The notes beneath the pieces were generated by a model. That model saw only the letters and a program-made list of their open reading frames with translations. It did not search any database and was not told the DNA's origin. A stretch of 23,897 nucleotides of DNA from contig CALALV010000115.1 of assembly GCA_937925605.1 (NCBI GenBank), forward strand, positions 1-23,897. The letters run 5' to 3'. The translations under genes and the position numbers were made by a program. This document shows, piece by piece, positions 1-9,507 of the stretch; position 1 is the first letter of the stretch; each line of letters starts with the position of its first letter. Source of the stretch: an uncultured Woeseia sp. (GTDB taxonomy: Bacteria > Pseudomonadota > Gammaproteobacteria > Steroidobacterales > Woeseiaceae).

Positions 1-484
1 CGGCGGGCGCCGCGATTCGCATTTCCTCCTGCGGCTGCTCCGGCGCCCCCCCCGCGGTACAATCCTCGAGCGGCTCGAACAGGAAGGCATAGGCGCTGGC
101 GGTCTCCGGGTCCGCGACGCGCCGGAACGCGCGCACGAAGTCGCCTGCTTCGACCGGATCCCCGTTCGACCAGCGCGCATCCTCGCGCAGCGTAAAGACG
201 TAGCGGCGGCCGTCGTCGCTGATCGTCCAGGCCGACGCGACGGCCGGCACCAGGCGGCCGGCCGCGTCGGTTGCGACCAGGCCCTCGTACAGGTCCGCCA
301 GCACGTTGAAGGCGTGGATGTCCTCGGCCAGCGCCGGGTCCAGGCTGCCGGGCTCGCCGCCGTTGCCGCGGACGATGACCGCGGAATCGGGCGCCGGCCC
401 GGACGGGGGCGCGCCGCCGCCACAGGCGGCGAGCAGCAGAAAAAACAGCCAGGCGGCTGCCATCGGACGGCGCACAGTAAGCAT
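1..484 (-). CDS. Oligopeptide ABC transporter substrate-binding lipoprotein (SBP_bac_5/OppA type), C-terminal part beyond window
   Basis: This is the first ~161 residues of an extracytoplasmic solute-binding protein; the rest lies left of base 1. The frame read from an ATG at 484 gives a short basic start, a hydrophobic run and the lipobox LLAAC followed by a Gly/Pro/Ala-rich linker, so it should be a lipid-anchored periplasmic protein. The mature start shows hallmarks of the peptide-binding family: GEPGSLDPALA, then NVLADLYEGLV, then WTISDDGRRYVFTLREDARWSNGDPVEAGDFVRAFRR broken into the usual blocks (first-lobe 'LR..akWsnGdpvta.Dfv.a.rR' pattern). It would deliver oligopeptides to an ABC permease, which is not in view. 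An in-frame ATG at 463 is an alternative start; neither has a clear ribosome-binding site. The coding strand carries a run of eight G at 46-53. Family call is firm, exact substrate unknown. Confidence 0.85.
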   Translation of the reverse strand, partial: MLTVRRPMAAAWLFFLLLAACGGGAPPSGPAPDSAVIVRGNGGEPGSLDPALAEDIHAFNVLADLYEGLVATDAAGRLVPAVASAWTISDDGRRYVFTLREDARWSNGDPVEAGDFVRAFRRVADPETASAYAFLFEPLEDCTAGGAPEQPQEEMRIAAPA

Positions 485-560
485 AAGCGCATGATTCCAT
501 GAAGAAAACGAAATAGCGACCGGGCCCTGCCGATATTCCGGATCAGCATAAGTACGTATA

Positions 561-596
561 TTGACACCGTCCATTGTTGGGGTATAGTGCCCCAAC
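561..596 (+). promoter_or_regulatory. Sigma-70-type promoter with a palindrome over the -10 box
   Basis: TTGACA (561-566, perfect -35) and TATAGT (583-588, 5 of 6 to the -10 consensus) are separated by 16 bases. A 7-bp perfect inverted repeat, GTTGGGG (576-582) and CCCCAAC (590-596), has the -10 hexamer at its centre, so a protein bound there would block the promoter. Transcription should begin around 594-598, at or next to the ATG at 598. The promoter is read directly from sequence; the operator role and any regulator are inference. Confidence 0.75.
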
Positions 597-597
597 T

Positions 598-1428
598 ATG
601 GAAGCCGACCCGAAACAGATGCTGACCACGGCCTGCCGCACGCTGCTGCGGCCGATCGCGCTCGTGCTGCTCCGGGGCGGCATGACCTACCGCGAGTTCG
701 CCAACCTGGCCAAGTCCGTGTTCGTATCGGTGGCCACGGACGAGTTCGGCATCCGCGGCCGGCCGACCAACATCTCGCGGGTCTCGATCCTGACCGGCAT
801 CTCGCGCAAGGAAGTGAAGCGCCAGCGCGAGCTGCTGGCCGCGGACGCGCCGGAGGAGACATCGTCGTCGAAGTCGACCGACGCCACCCGGCTCCTGTCC
901 GGCTGGCACCAGGACGAGGCCTACGTCGACGGCGACGGCAGGCCCCGGCCGCTGCCGGTCGCCGGGCCGGCGCCGAGCTTCGAGTCGCTGTTCGAGGAGT
1001 ACGGGGGCGACACGCCGATACAGACGCTGCTGCGCGAACTGAAGTCGGCGGGCTCGGTGCGTGCCGACGACAAGGGCAAGCTGCACGCGCTGCGCCGTTA
1101 CCACATGCCGGCGGCGATGGACGCGGGCAACCTGCAGTTCTTCGGCACCAACCTGCACGACCACGCGCGAACGCTGAGCAACAACCTGTCGATCAACGGG
1201 CATGGCAGGCGACTCGAAGGTTTCGCGGTCGACGACGCGATCGACCCGGCCGCCGCCGACGAATTCCGCGAGTTCATCGACCGGCGCGGCCAGCAGTTTC
1301 TCGAGGAAGTGGACGACTGGCTCGCGCAGCATCGCGTGGCGCCCGGTTCTTCCGCTACCGCTCCTGTTCGTTTGGGCCTCGGTGTTTACGCCATCGATGG
1401 CCAGTTACCAGAAGGCACTTTGTCATGA
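598..1428 (+). CDS. DUF6502 family protein, probable DNA-binding
   Basis: A 276-residue protein that I place in the DUF6502 family from its N-terminal ~75 residues: a helical LLRPIALVLLRGGMTY segment, then FANLAKSVFVSVA, then SRVSILTGISRKEVKR, which reads like a winged-helix or helix-turn-helix module. The middle (about 80-150) is variable and the C-terminal half contains a helical DEFREFIDRRGQQFLEEV segment. No signal peptide, so cytoplasmic. The frame stays open to a TTG at 574, but that codon lies upstream of the predicted -10 box, so ATG 598 is preferred; the mRNA would then be leaderless or nearly so. It overlaps the next gene by ATGA, implying translational coupling with the DUF5666 lipoprotein. 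Function is unknown; a regulatory role is inference from the HTH-like N terminus. Confidence 0.75.
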   Translation: MEADPKQMLTTACRTLLRPIALVLLRGGMTYREFANLAKSVFVSVATDEFGIRGRPTNISRVSILTGISRKEVKRQRELLAADAPEETSSSKSTDATRLLSGWHQDEAYVDGDGRPRPLPVAGPAPSFESLFEEYGGDTPIQTLLRELKSAGSVRADDKGKLHALRRYHMPAAMDAGNLQFFGTNLHDHARTLSNNLSINGHGRRLEGFAVDDAIDPAAADEFREFIDRRGQQFLEEVDDWLAQHRVAPGSSATAPVRLGLGVYAIDGQLPEGTLS

Positions 1429-2900
1429 AAAAGTTCATCACCCTCATCACCAGCCTGGTTTTCCTGAGCCTCGCCGCCTGCGGCGGCGGTGGCGGCGGTG
1501 ACGGCGCGCAGTCGCCGCCCCCGCCTCCTCCTCCGCCCCCGCCCGGCGGCGGCATCGGCCGCACCGGGGTCGCGTTCGGACCGATCGCGAACTTCGGCAG
1601 CGTCATCGTCAACGGCGTCGAGTACGAGACCGACAGCGCCGTGTTCACGATCGACGGCGAGCCCGGCTCGGAGTCCGACCTTAGGGTCGGCGACATCGTC
1701 GTCGTCAAGGGCACGCGCGACGACAACGGCACGACCGGCAGCGCTGACGAGGTGCTGTTCGACGACATCGTCAAGGGCCCGGTCGCGAGCGTCGACCTCG
1801 CGGCCAGTTCGCTGGTCGTGCTCGGCCAGACCGTGCTGGTGCGCAGCGAGACAATCTTCGACGACGGCTTCAGCCCCGCGTCACTGGACGGCGTCAGCGT
1901 CGGCCAGATCGTCGAGGTCAGCGGCCAGTTCGACGCGAACGGCGACATCGTTGCGAGCCGCATCGAGCCCAAGCCGGCCGGCACGCAGTTCGAGGTGCAC
2001 GGCAACGTGACCGGTCTCGACACCGGCGCGCTGACCTTCAGTCTCGGTGCGCTGCTGGTCGACTACTCCGGCGCCACGCTCGACGACTTCCCGGGCGGCC
2101 AGATCGGCGAGGGCGACTTCGTCGAGGCCAAGGGCACCTCGCTCGGCGGTGCCGGCGAACTGCTCGCGACCAAGGTCGAGTTCGAGAACGCGGTCCCGGG
2201 CGTCGAAGACGGTGACTTCTTCGAGATCGAGGGCTTCATCACGCGCTTCGTCTCGGAGACCGACTTCGACGTGGCCGGCCAGCCGGTGACGACGACGGCC
2301 AACACCGTTTACGAAGGCGGGACCGCGGCCGACCTGGGCCTGAACATCAAGGTCGAGGTGGAAGGCGACGTCGACGCGAACGGCGTGCTGGTCGCCGAGG
2401 AAGTGGACATCCGCCGGGCCAAGGCGGTCCGCGCCACGGCGACGCTGGACTCGGTCGACGCCGCCGACAGCTCGGTCGTGATGCTCGGCATCACGGTGCG
2501 CGTCGACGCGCTGACCCGCATCGAGGACAAGAGCAGTGCGGACGTGGACCCGCTGACGCTCGCCGACGTCAACGCCGGCGATTACGTCGAGGTCCGCGGC
2601 GACGAGTTCCCGGCCGGCAGCGGCGAGATCCTCGCGACGATCTTCGAGCGCGAAGAGCCGGACACGGAGACGATCCTGCAGGGCTTCGTCGAGTCGAGCA
2701 GCGACCCGAGCTTCACGATCCTCGGCGTCACGATCGAGACCGGCGGCGGCACCGTGTTCCGCGACGTCAACGACAACGTGATCTCGTCCACGGAGTTCTT
2801 CAACCAGCTGCAGGACGGCGACCTGGTCAAGGCCGAGGGCACCGAGAGCTCGGCCATGGTCATCACGGCCGACGAGGTCGAGTTCGAGCTGGAATTCTAG
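1425..2900 (+). CDS. DUF5666 repeat lipoprotein
   Basis: A 491-residue secreted lipoprotein. Residues 1-19 are a lipoprotein signal (MKK, hydrophobic core, LSLAAC with Cys19), followed by six glycines (20-25), a short linker and ten consecutive prolines (31-40). The rest is six tandem beta-rich units of about 70-80 residues. Each contains a signature such as VGDIVVVKG (88-96), VGQIVEVSG (159-167), EGDFVEAKG (229-237), VEVEG (310-314), AGDYVEVRG (384-392) and DGDLVKAEG (464-472), each followed by a '.a..v.' strand and an acidic turn. This matches the small-barrel DUF5666 domain, repeated. The protein is very acidic, with many Asp and Glu. Its ATG overlaps the stop of the DUF6502 gene. It should sit on the outer or inner membrane facing the periplasm or outside; ligand and function are not known. 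Confidence 0.85.
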   Translation: MKKFITLITSLVFLSLAACGGGGGGDGAQSPPPPPPPPPPGGGIGRTGVAFGPIANFGSVIVNGVEYETDSAVFTIDGEPGSESDLRVGDIVVVKGTRDDNGTTGSADEVLFDDIVKGPVASVDLAASSLVVLGQTVLVRSETIFDDGFSPASLDGVSVGQIVEVSGQFDANGDIVASRIEPKPAGTQFEVHGNVTGLDTGALTFSLGALLVDYSGATLDDFPGGQIGEGDFVEAKGTSLGGAGELLATKVEFENAVPGVEDGDFFEIEGFITRFVSETDFDVAGQPVTTTANTVYEGGTAADLGLNIKVEVEGDVDANGVLVAEEVDIRRAKAVRATATLDSVDAADSSVVMLGITVRVDALTRIEDKSSADVDPLTLADVNAGDYVEVRGDEFPAGSGEILATIFEREEPDTETILQGFVESSSDPSFTILGVTIETGGGTVFRDVNDNVISSTEFFNQLQDGDLVKAEGTESSAMVITADEVEFELEF

Positions 2901-2925
2901 CGCCGCTTACCCGCTTCGCTGGGCA

Positions 2926-2964
2926 GAGGCTGTCGGTCCCGAGTACCGGCAGCCTCTTTTTTTT
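2926..2964 (+). terminator. Rho-independent terminator after the DUF6502/DUF5666 cassette
   Basis: A 12-bp stem (GAGGCTGTCGGT with ACCGGCAGCCTC, one G-U wobble) around a 7-nt loop is followed directly by eight T (2957-2964). It lies 25 bases after the DUF5666 stop codon. There is no T-run on the other strand, so it should act only on the + transcript. Confidence 0.95.
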
Positions 2965-3003
2965 ATACGTAGGTGGCTGCTCCCGGGTTTGGTGGTGCCA
3001 CCG

Positions 3004-3696
3004 CTAATGGCCGGTGGTTTCAGAGGCGGATTCGGATTCTTCGGACCACCACTCGGGGCGGTTTCGACTCGCGCAGTCGACGAGGAAGAAGGTTGTCGAA
3101 TACAGGAGTTCGCCCAGATACCTGACGTCGACCGTGTACTCGCCGTCGACGTAGTAGCTGGAATCGTCCAGTTCGACTACGTTGAAATAGATATCGCCGA
3201 TGTCGCGAGCCCGCATTTGCTCCGCACGAAATCGATCGAAGCGGCGATCAGTCAGGTCAATGGATTCGTGCTTCCAGGTAAACCGGAGCGGATTCTTCTT
3301 GCTCACCAGGCGGCCGGCGGGGAGGTTTGCAGCGAGCACGATGCCGAGCCCACGCACGTCGCGACATGCTATTCGGAGCGGCTCCGGATCAACCACCGGT
3401 TTGCGGAAAACTTCGTCGTAGACTACGCGCCGTTCGCGGATGTCTTCCCGGAAAGCCTGCCAGTCCGGGCTGCGGTCCCGCGGCAAAACGACTCTGGCTA
3501 TCGGCAGCACCGGGTGCACCGATTTCTCGCGTGCATCTGGATCTGCATCGGTAGCGCAGGCAGACACGGTGGCGGCCAGCAACGCGACGAGCACGCCGGC
3601 CCCTGCTGCCCCGAGCCGGTCGCGAGTCAAATTGGCGGCGTCGAATATCCGGCCGGGAGGCCGCGAAGTGCCGAATGCGGCACGCCGCCAGTGCAT
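3004..3696 (-). CDS. Lipoprotein of unknown function
   Basis: An unrecognised protein of up to 230 residues. It contains a clear lipoprotein signal: a hydrophobic GVLVALLAATV stretch ending SAC, so the mature protein should start at that cysteine and be membrane-anchored outside the cytoplasm. The mature part is mixed charged (RDRSPDWQAFREDIRER), then a region with YFNVVELDDSSYYVDG and TVDVRYLGELLYS that reads as beta strands, and an acidic tail with WWSEESES. The ATG at 3696 leaves an unusually long 48-residue leader; a TTG at 3630 would give a standard 25-residue signal, but neither has a good ribosome-binding site. It starts only 4 bases after the atpC stop if ATG 3696 is used, so it may be read through from the atp operon. 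Reading-frame conservation is not testable here. I can assign no family. Confidence 0.6.
   Translation of the reverse strand: MHWRRAAFGTSRPPGRIFDAANLTRDRLGAAGAGVLVALLAATVSACATDADPDAREKSVHPVLPIARVVLPRDRSPDWQAFREDIRERRVVYDEVFRKPVVDPEPLRIACRDVRGLGIVLAANLPAGRLVSKKNPLRFTWKHESIDLTDRRFDRFRAEQMRARDIGDIYFNVVELDDSSYYVDGEYTVDVRYLGELLYSTTFFLVDCASRNRPEWWSEESESASETTGH
3668..3683 (-). other. Hairpin just downstream of atpC
   Basis: A perfect 6-bp stem (GTGCCG/CGGCAC) with a 4-nt loop lies 18 bases after the atpC stop. No U-tract follows, so it is at best a weak terminator or an mRNA 3'-end stabiliser; the operon may read on into the lipoprotein gene. Confidence 0.35.
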
Positions 3697-3700
3697 TCGA

Positions 3701-4120
3701 TCAGGACTTTTTTCCCTTGAGGCGCTGGGCCGCGCGGTAACGGGCCTGCGCCTCGGCCAGCTCCAGCTGCGCCTTCTTGAGATCCGTCTCCTCCGACGCA
3801 CCCTCCAGCGCAGCCTCCGCCTCCTGCTGCGCCTTGAGCGCCGCGGCCTCGTCGAGCTGCTCGCCGCGCAGGGCCGTGTCGGCCAGCACCGTCACCGCGT
3901 GCGGCTGGATCTCGAGGATGCCGCCCGTGATGTAGTAGAAGTGCTCCTTGCCTTCCGTGTCCTCGACGCGGACCTCGCCCGGCTTCAGCGTGGTCAGCAG
4001 CGGCGCGTGGCGCGGCGCGATGCCGACCTCGCCCATGCGCGCCGGCGCGTACACCATGCTCGCGTCGCCCGAGTGGATCTCGCCCTCGGCGGATACGATG
4101 TCGACGTGGATCGTGGCCAT
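3701..4120 (-). CDS. atpC: ATP synthase F1 epsilon subunit
   Basis: A 139-residue epsilon subunit of F1, part of the central stalk, which couples rotation to catalysis and can inhibit ATP hydrolysis. The N-terminal beta-sandwich is seen in HVDIVSAEGEIHSG (residues 5-18), GEVGIAPRHAPLLTTL and GGILEIQPHAVTVLADT, all standard for the family. The C-terminal helical hairpin is present (about 87-139: DEAAALKAQQEAEAAL and LKKAQLELAEAQARY), so the inhibitory helices are not truncated. It is the last atp gene, 19 bases after atpD. Length is the usual one for proteobacteria. Confidence 0.97.
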   Translation of the reverse strand: MATIHVDIVSAEGEIHSGDASMVYAPARMGEVGIAPRHAPLLTTLKPGEVRVEDTEGKEHFYYITGGILEIQPHAVTVLADTALRGEQLDEAAALKAQQEAEAALEGASEETDLKKAQLELAEAQARYRAAQRLKGKKS

Positions 4121-4139
4121 GTTCGTCTACCCCGATGCC

Positions 4140-5519
<1,380 letters not shown>

Positions 5520-5529
5520 GTTCTGACCT

Positions 5530-6402
5530 CTAACCTGAGACGGCAGCTGCGCCGCCGACAATTTCTGAAATTTCCTGGGTGATGGCCGCCTGGCGCGCCT
5601 TGTTGTAGGCGAGCTGCAGGTCGTCGATGATCTCGCCGGCGTTGTCCGTTGCCGACTTCATCGCGACCATCTTCGCGGCCATCTCGCTCGCGAAGTTCTC
5701 GACCGCGCCGCGGTAGACCTGGCTCTCGATGTAGCGCATCAGCACGTCGTCGAGCAGCTCGCCGGCGTCCGGCTCGTAGATGTAGTCCCAGTGATCCTGA
5801 AGGGCTTCCTCGCCGAGATCGATCTGGCTGACCGGCAGCAGCGTGGTCACGACCGGCTGCTGGCTCATCGTGTTGACGAACTTGTTGTTGACGAGATACA
5901 GGCGGTCGATCTCGCCTTCCGAGTAGGCGTCCAGCATGATCTTGATCGAGCCGATCAGCTCGTTCACGCTCGGGCGGTCGCCGAGATGCGTCGCGGTGCC
6001 GACGACCTTGCCGCCGAGCCGGCGGAAGAACTGCACGGCCTTGGCGCCGACCAGGGCGTACTCGACTTCGACGCCCTTCTCCCGCCACTCGCCGACCTCG
6101 GTGATGACGCGCTTGAACAGGTTCGTGTTCAGGCCGCCGCACAGGCCGCGATCGGTCGAGATGACGATGAAGCCGACCCGCTTCACCTCGCGCTCCACGA
6201 GGAACGGGTGCTTGTAGTCCGGGTTGGCGTGCGCGAGATGCCCGATCACGCGACGGATGCGCTGCGCGTAGGGCCGCGACGCCTCCATCTGGTCCTGCGC
6301 CTTGCGGATCTTGGACGCTGCGACCATCTCCATCGCTTTCGTGATCTTCTGCATGTTCTTCACGCTTCGGATCTTGGTGCGAATTTCTTTTTCGCCCGCC
6401 AT
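5530..6402 (-). CDS. atpG: ATP synthase F1 gamma subunit
   Basis: A 290-residue gamma subunit, the rotating shaft inside the alpha3-beta3 ring. The N terminus AGEKEIRTKIRSVKNMQKIT (residues 2-21) and the signature TDRGLCGGLN, plus the C-terminal coiled-coil helix with AMKSATDNAGEIIDDL and LAYNKARQAAITQEISEIV, are diagnostic. Length matches the family. It sits between atpA (51-base gap) and atpD (10-base gap), as in most proteobacterial atp operons. A GAGAG-type ribosome-binding site precedes the ATG. Confidence 0.98.
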   Translation of the reverse strand: MAGEKEIRTKIRSVKNMQKITKAMEMVAASKIRKAQDQMEASRPYAQRIRRVIGHLAHANPDYKHPFLVEREVKRVGFIVISTDRGLCGGLNTNLFKRVITEVGEWREKGVEVEYALVGAKAVQFFRRLGGKVVGTATHLGDRPSVNELIGSIKIMLDAYSEGEIDRLYLVNNKFVNTMSQQPVVTTLLPVSQIDLGEEALQDHWDYIYEPDAGELLDDVLMRYIESQVYRGAVENFASEMAAKMVAMKSATDNAGEIIDDLQLAYNKARQAAITQEISEIVGGAAAVSG

Positions 6403-6453
6403 AGGCTCTCTCTGCTTGTCTCTCGTTCGCCGTTAGTGAGAAGAAATGCGCCC

Positions 6454-7995
<1,542 letters not shown>

Positions 7996-8009
7996 TTCAG
8001 TTTTCCTCT

Positions 8010-8573
8010 TTATGCGACCAGTGCGTTCGCCAGGCCTTCGAGCCTCGCGCGCAATGATCCGTCAATAACTACGTCGCCGGCGCGGATCACCGCCCCGCCG
8101 ATCAGCGATTCGTCCGTCGCCGTCGTCAGGCGCACCGAGCGCTTCAGCCGCTCCTCGAGCGCCGCGGCGATCTGCCGTTCCTGTTCCGGCGACAGCGGCA
8201 CGGCGGCCGTGACGGTCACGTCGACCGTGTTCTCGACCTCGGCCTTCAGCGCATCGAAGCGTTCCGCGATCTCGGGCAATACCGCGACCCGGTCGTACTC
8301 GATCAGGAGCTTCAGGAAGTTCGTGCCGTGCGCGTTGCTGCCGTCGAGCACCGAGCTCGGCCCGCCGGCCGCGCCGATCAGGCCGGTCATGAACTCGAGC
8401 TGCTGTGCGTCGGTCAGCTGCGGGCTTGCCAGGAAGCGCGCGGCCTCGCCGTCGGCAAGCAGGGTCGCGGCGACGTTCAGCGCCTCGGACCACGGTCCCA
8501 TGGCGTCGTCCGCGCGCGCGACGTCGAAGGCGGCGCGGGCGTAGGGACGGGCAAGCGTGTGTTTGTCGGCCAT
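8010..8573 (-). CDS. atpH: ATP synthase F1 delta subunit
   Basis: A 187-residue delta (OSCP-like) subunit that ties F1 to the peripheral stalk. The N-terminal six-helix domain shows LARPYARAAFDVAR (residues 7-20) and FLKLLIEYDRVAVLPEI; the C-terminal part carries VTVTAAVPLSPEQ and the family-typical IGGAVIRAGDVVIDGSLR near the end. It is slightly longer than many relatives (about 177). It follows atpF by 18 bases. The identity is firm from sequence and position. Confidence 0.97.
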   Translation of the reverse strand: MADKHTLARPYARAAFDVARADDAMGPWSEALNVAATLLADGEAARFLASPQLTDAQQLEFMTGLIGAAGGPSSVLDGSNAHGTNFLKLLIEYDRVAVLPEIAERFDALKAEVENTVDVTVTAAVPLSPEQERQIAAALEERLKRSVRLTTATDESLIGGAVIRAGDVVIDGSLRARLEGLANALVA

Positions 8574-8591
8574 CGGTGTCTCGGTCTCCGC

Positions 8592-9062
8592 CTACAGCTC
8601 GGCGGCGAGCTTGCTCAGGATGTCGTCGTGCGCCTTCGGGTCGATCTCGCGCTTCAGGATCTTCTCGGCGCTGGCGACCGCGATCGCGGACACCTGTCCG
8701 CGCAGTTCCTCGCGGGCACGGTTGATCTCCTGCTCGACCTCGGCGTGCGCGGCGGCGAGCTGCTTCTCGCGCTCCTTCGCGCCCTCGGCCTTGCCCTCGG
8801 CGACGATCTCGTTCGCGCGCGAGTGCGCCTGGTCGAGGATCGTCGTCGCCTGCTTGCGCGCGTCCTCGACGATTTCCGAGGCCTCGGCCCGCGCTTTCTC
8901 GAGCTTGTGCTCGCCGCGCTCGGCGGCCGCGAGGCCGTCGGCGATCTTCGTCTGGCGTTCCTCGATCGCGTTCATGATCGGCGGCCAGATGAACTTCATG
9001 CAGAACCAGACGAACACGATCATCGCGATCGTCTGGCCCAGCAAGGTCATGTTGATGTCCAA
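8592..9062 (-). CDS. atpF: ATP synthase Fo b subunit (TTG start)
   Basis: A 156-residue b subunit: one N-terminal membrane helix (about 6-30, with TIAMIVFVWFCMKFIWPP) followed by a long charged coiled coil that forms the peripheral stalk as a homodimer. The start is a TTG at 9062. It has an AGGAG box 6 bases upstream, and the residues it adds (DIN before MTLLGQ) match the conserved beginning of the family, whereas the in-frame ATG at 9050 would be 18 bases from the box. The gene is separated from atpE by a 117-base gap with a hairpin, the largest gap in the operon. Confidence 0.96.
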   Translation of the reverse strand: MDINMTLLGQTIAMIVFVWFCMKFIWPPIMNAIEERQTKIADGLAAAERGEHKLEKARAEASEIVEDARKQATTILDQAHSRANEIVAEGKAEGAKEREKQLAAAHAEVEQEINRAREELRGQVSAIAVASAEKILKREIDPKAHDDILSKLAAEL

Positions 9063-9118
9063 GGTCTTCTCCTGGCTATCGGTTGCTGGTTCCCGGCGCC
9101 CGGGTGACGCCCGGCCGT

Positions 9119-9136
9119 TGCCCGCGGCTGCGGGCA
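9119..9136 (-). other. Perfect hairpin in the atpE-atpF gap
   Basis: TGCCCGC and GCGGGCA form a 7-bp perfect stem with a 4-nt loop, midway in the 117-base gap after atpE. A second, weaker 5-bp CCGGG/CCCGG stem lies just downstream in the transcript. No U-tract follows. Inference: it may protect the 3' end of an atpE-containing RNA or slow polymerase, favouring the c subunit over downstream subunits. Confidence 0.4.
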
Positions 9137-9179
9137 GACGGACGGCGACAGCGGGCGGCGGGACCCCCGCGTTCGGCTA

Positions 9180-9449
9180 TCAGCTGCCGAGGGCCTGCTG
9201 GAGCTGGCCGATGAACGGGTTGGCGAACGCGAAGTACAGCGCGATGCCGACGCCGATCATGGCAACGGCGTCGAGCAGTGCGACGACCAGGAACATCTTG
9301 GTCTGCAGCATCGGCGCCAGTTCAGGCTGCCGCGCAGCGCCTTCGAGGAACCGGCCGCCCAGGAGGCCCATGCCGATACCTACGCCGAGCGCGCCGAGGC
9401 CGATGAGGATCGCGACGGCAATCGCGGTGAAGCCAATAACAGTTTCCAT
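9180..9449 (-). CDS. atpE: ATP synthase Fo c subunit (proton-binding ring)
   Basis: An 89-residue hairpin of two membrane helices forming the rotor ring. The first helix is glycine-rich (GVGIGMG), the polar loop is ARQPE (39-43), and the second helix carries the ion-binding acid Asp60 in ALLDAVAMIGVG. The aspartate, rather than a glutamate with the Gln/Ser/Thr sodium ligands, indicates a proton-driven enzyme. A strong AGGAG box sits 6 bases before the ATG, the best in the operon, consistent with the need for many c subunits per complex. Confidence 0.98.
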   Translation of the reverse strand: METVIGFTAIAVAILIGLGALGVGIGMGLLGGRFLEGAARQPELAPMLQTKMFLVVALLDAVAMIGVGIALYFAFANPFIGQLQQALGS

Positions 9450-9507
9450 CAGTTTCTCCTGTCGAGGATCGTGTCCAAGTCAAAAAAGTCGGTCGTACGG
9501 ATGCCGC

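Noticed and set aside
2926..2964. The 2926-2964 terminator acting in both directions for the 3004-3696 lipoprotein
   Set aside because: On the minus strand the stem is not followed by a T-run, so only + strand termination is supported.
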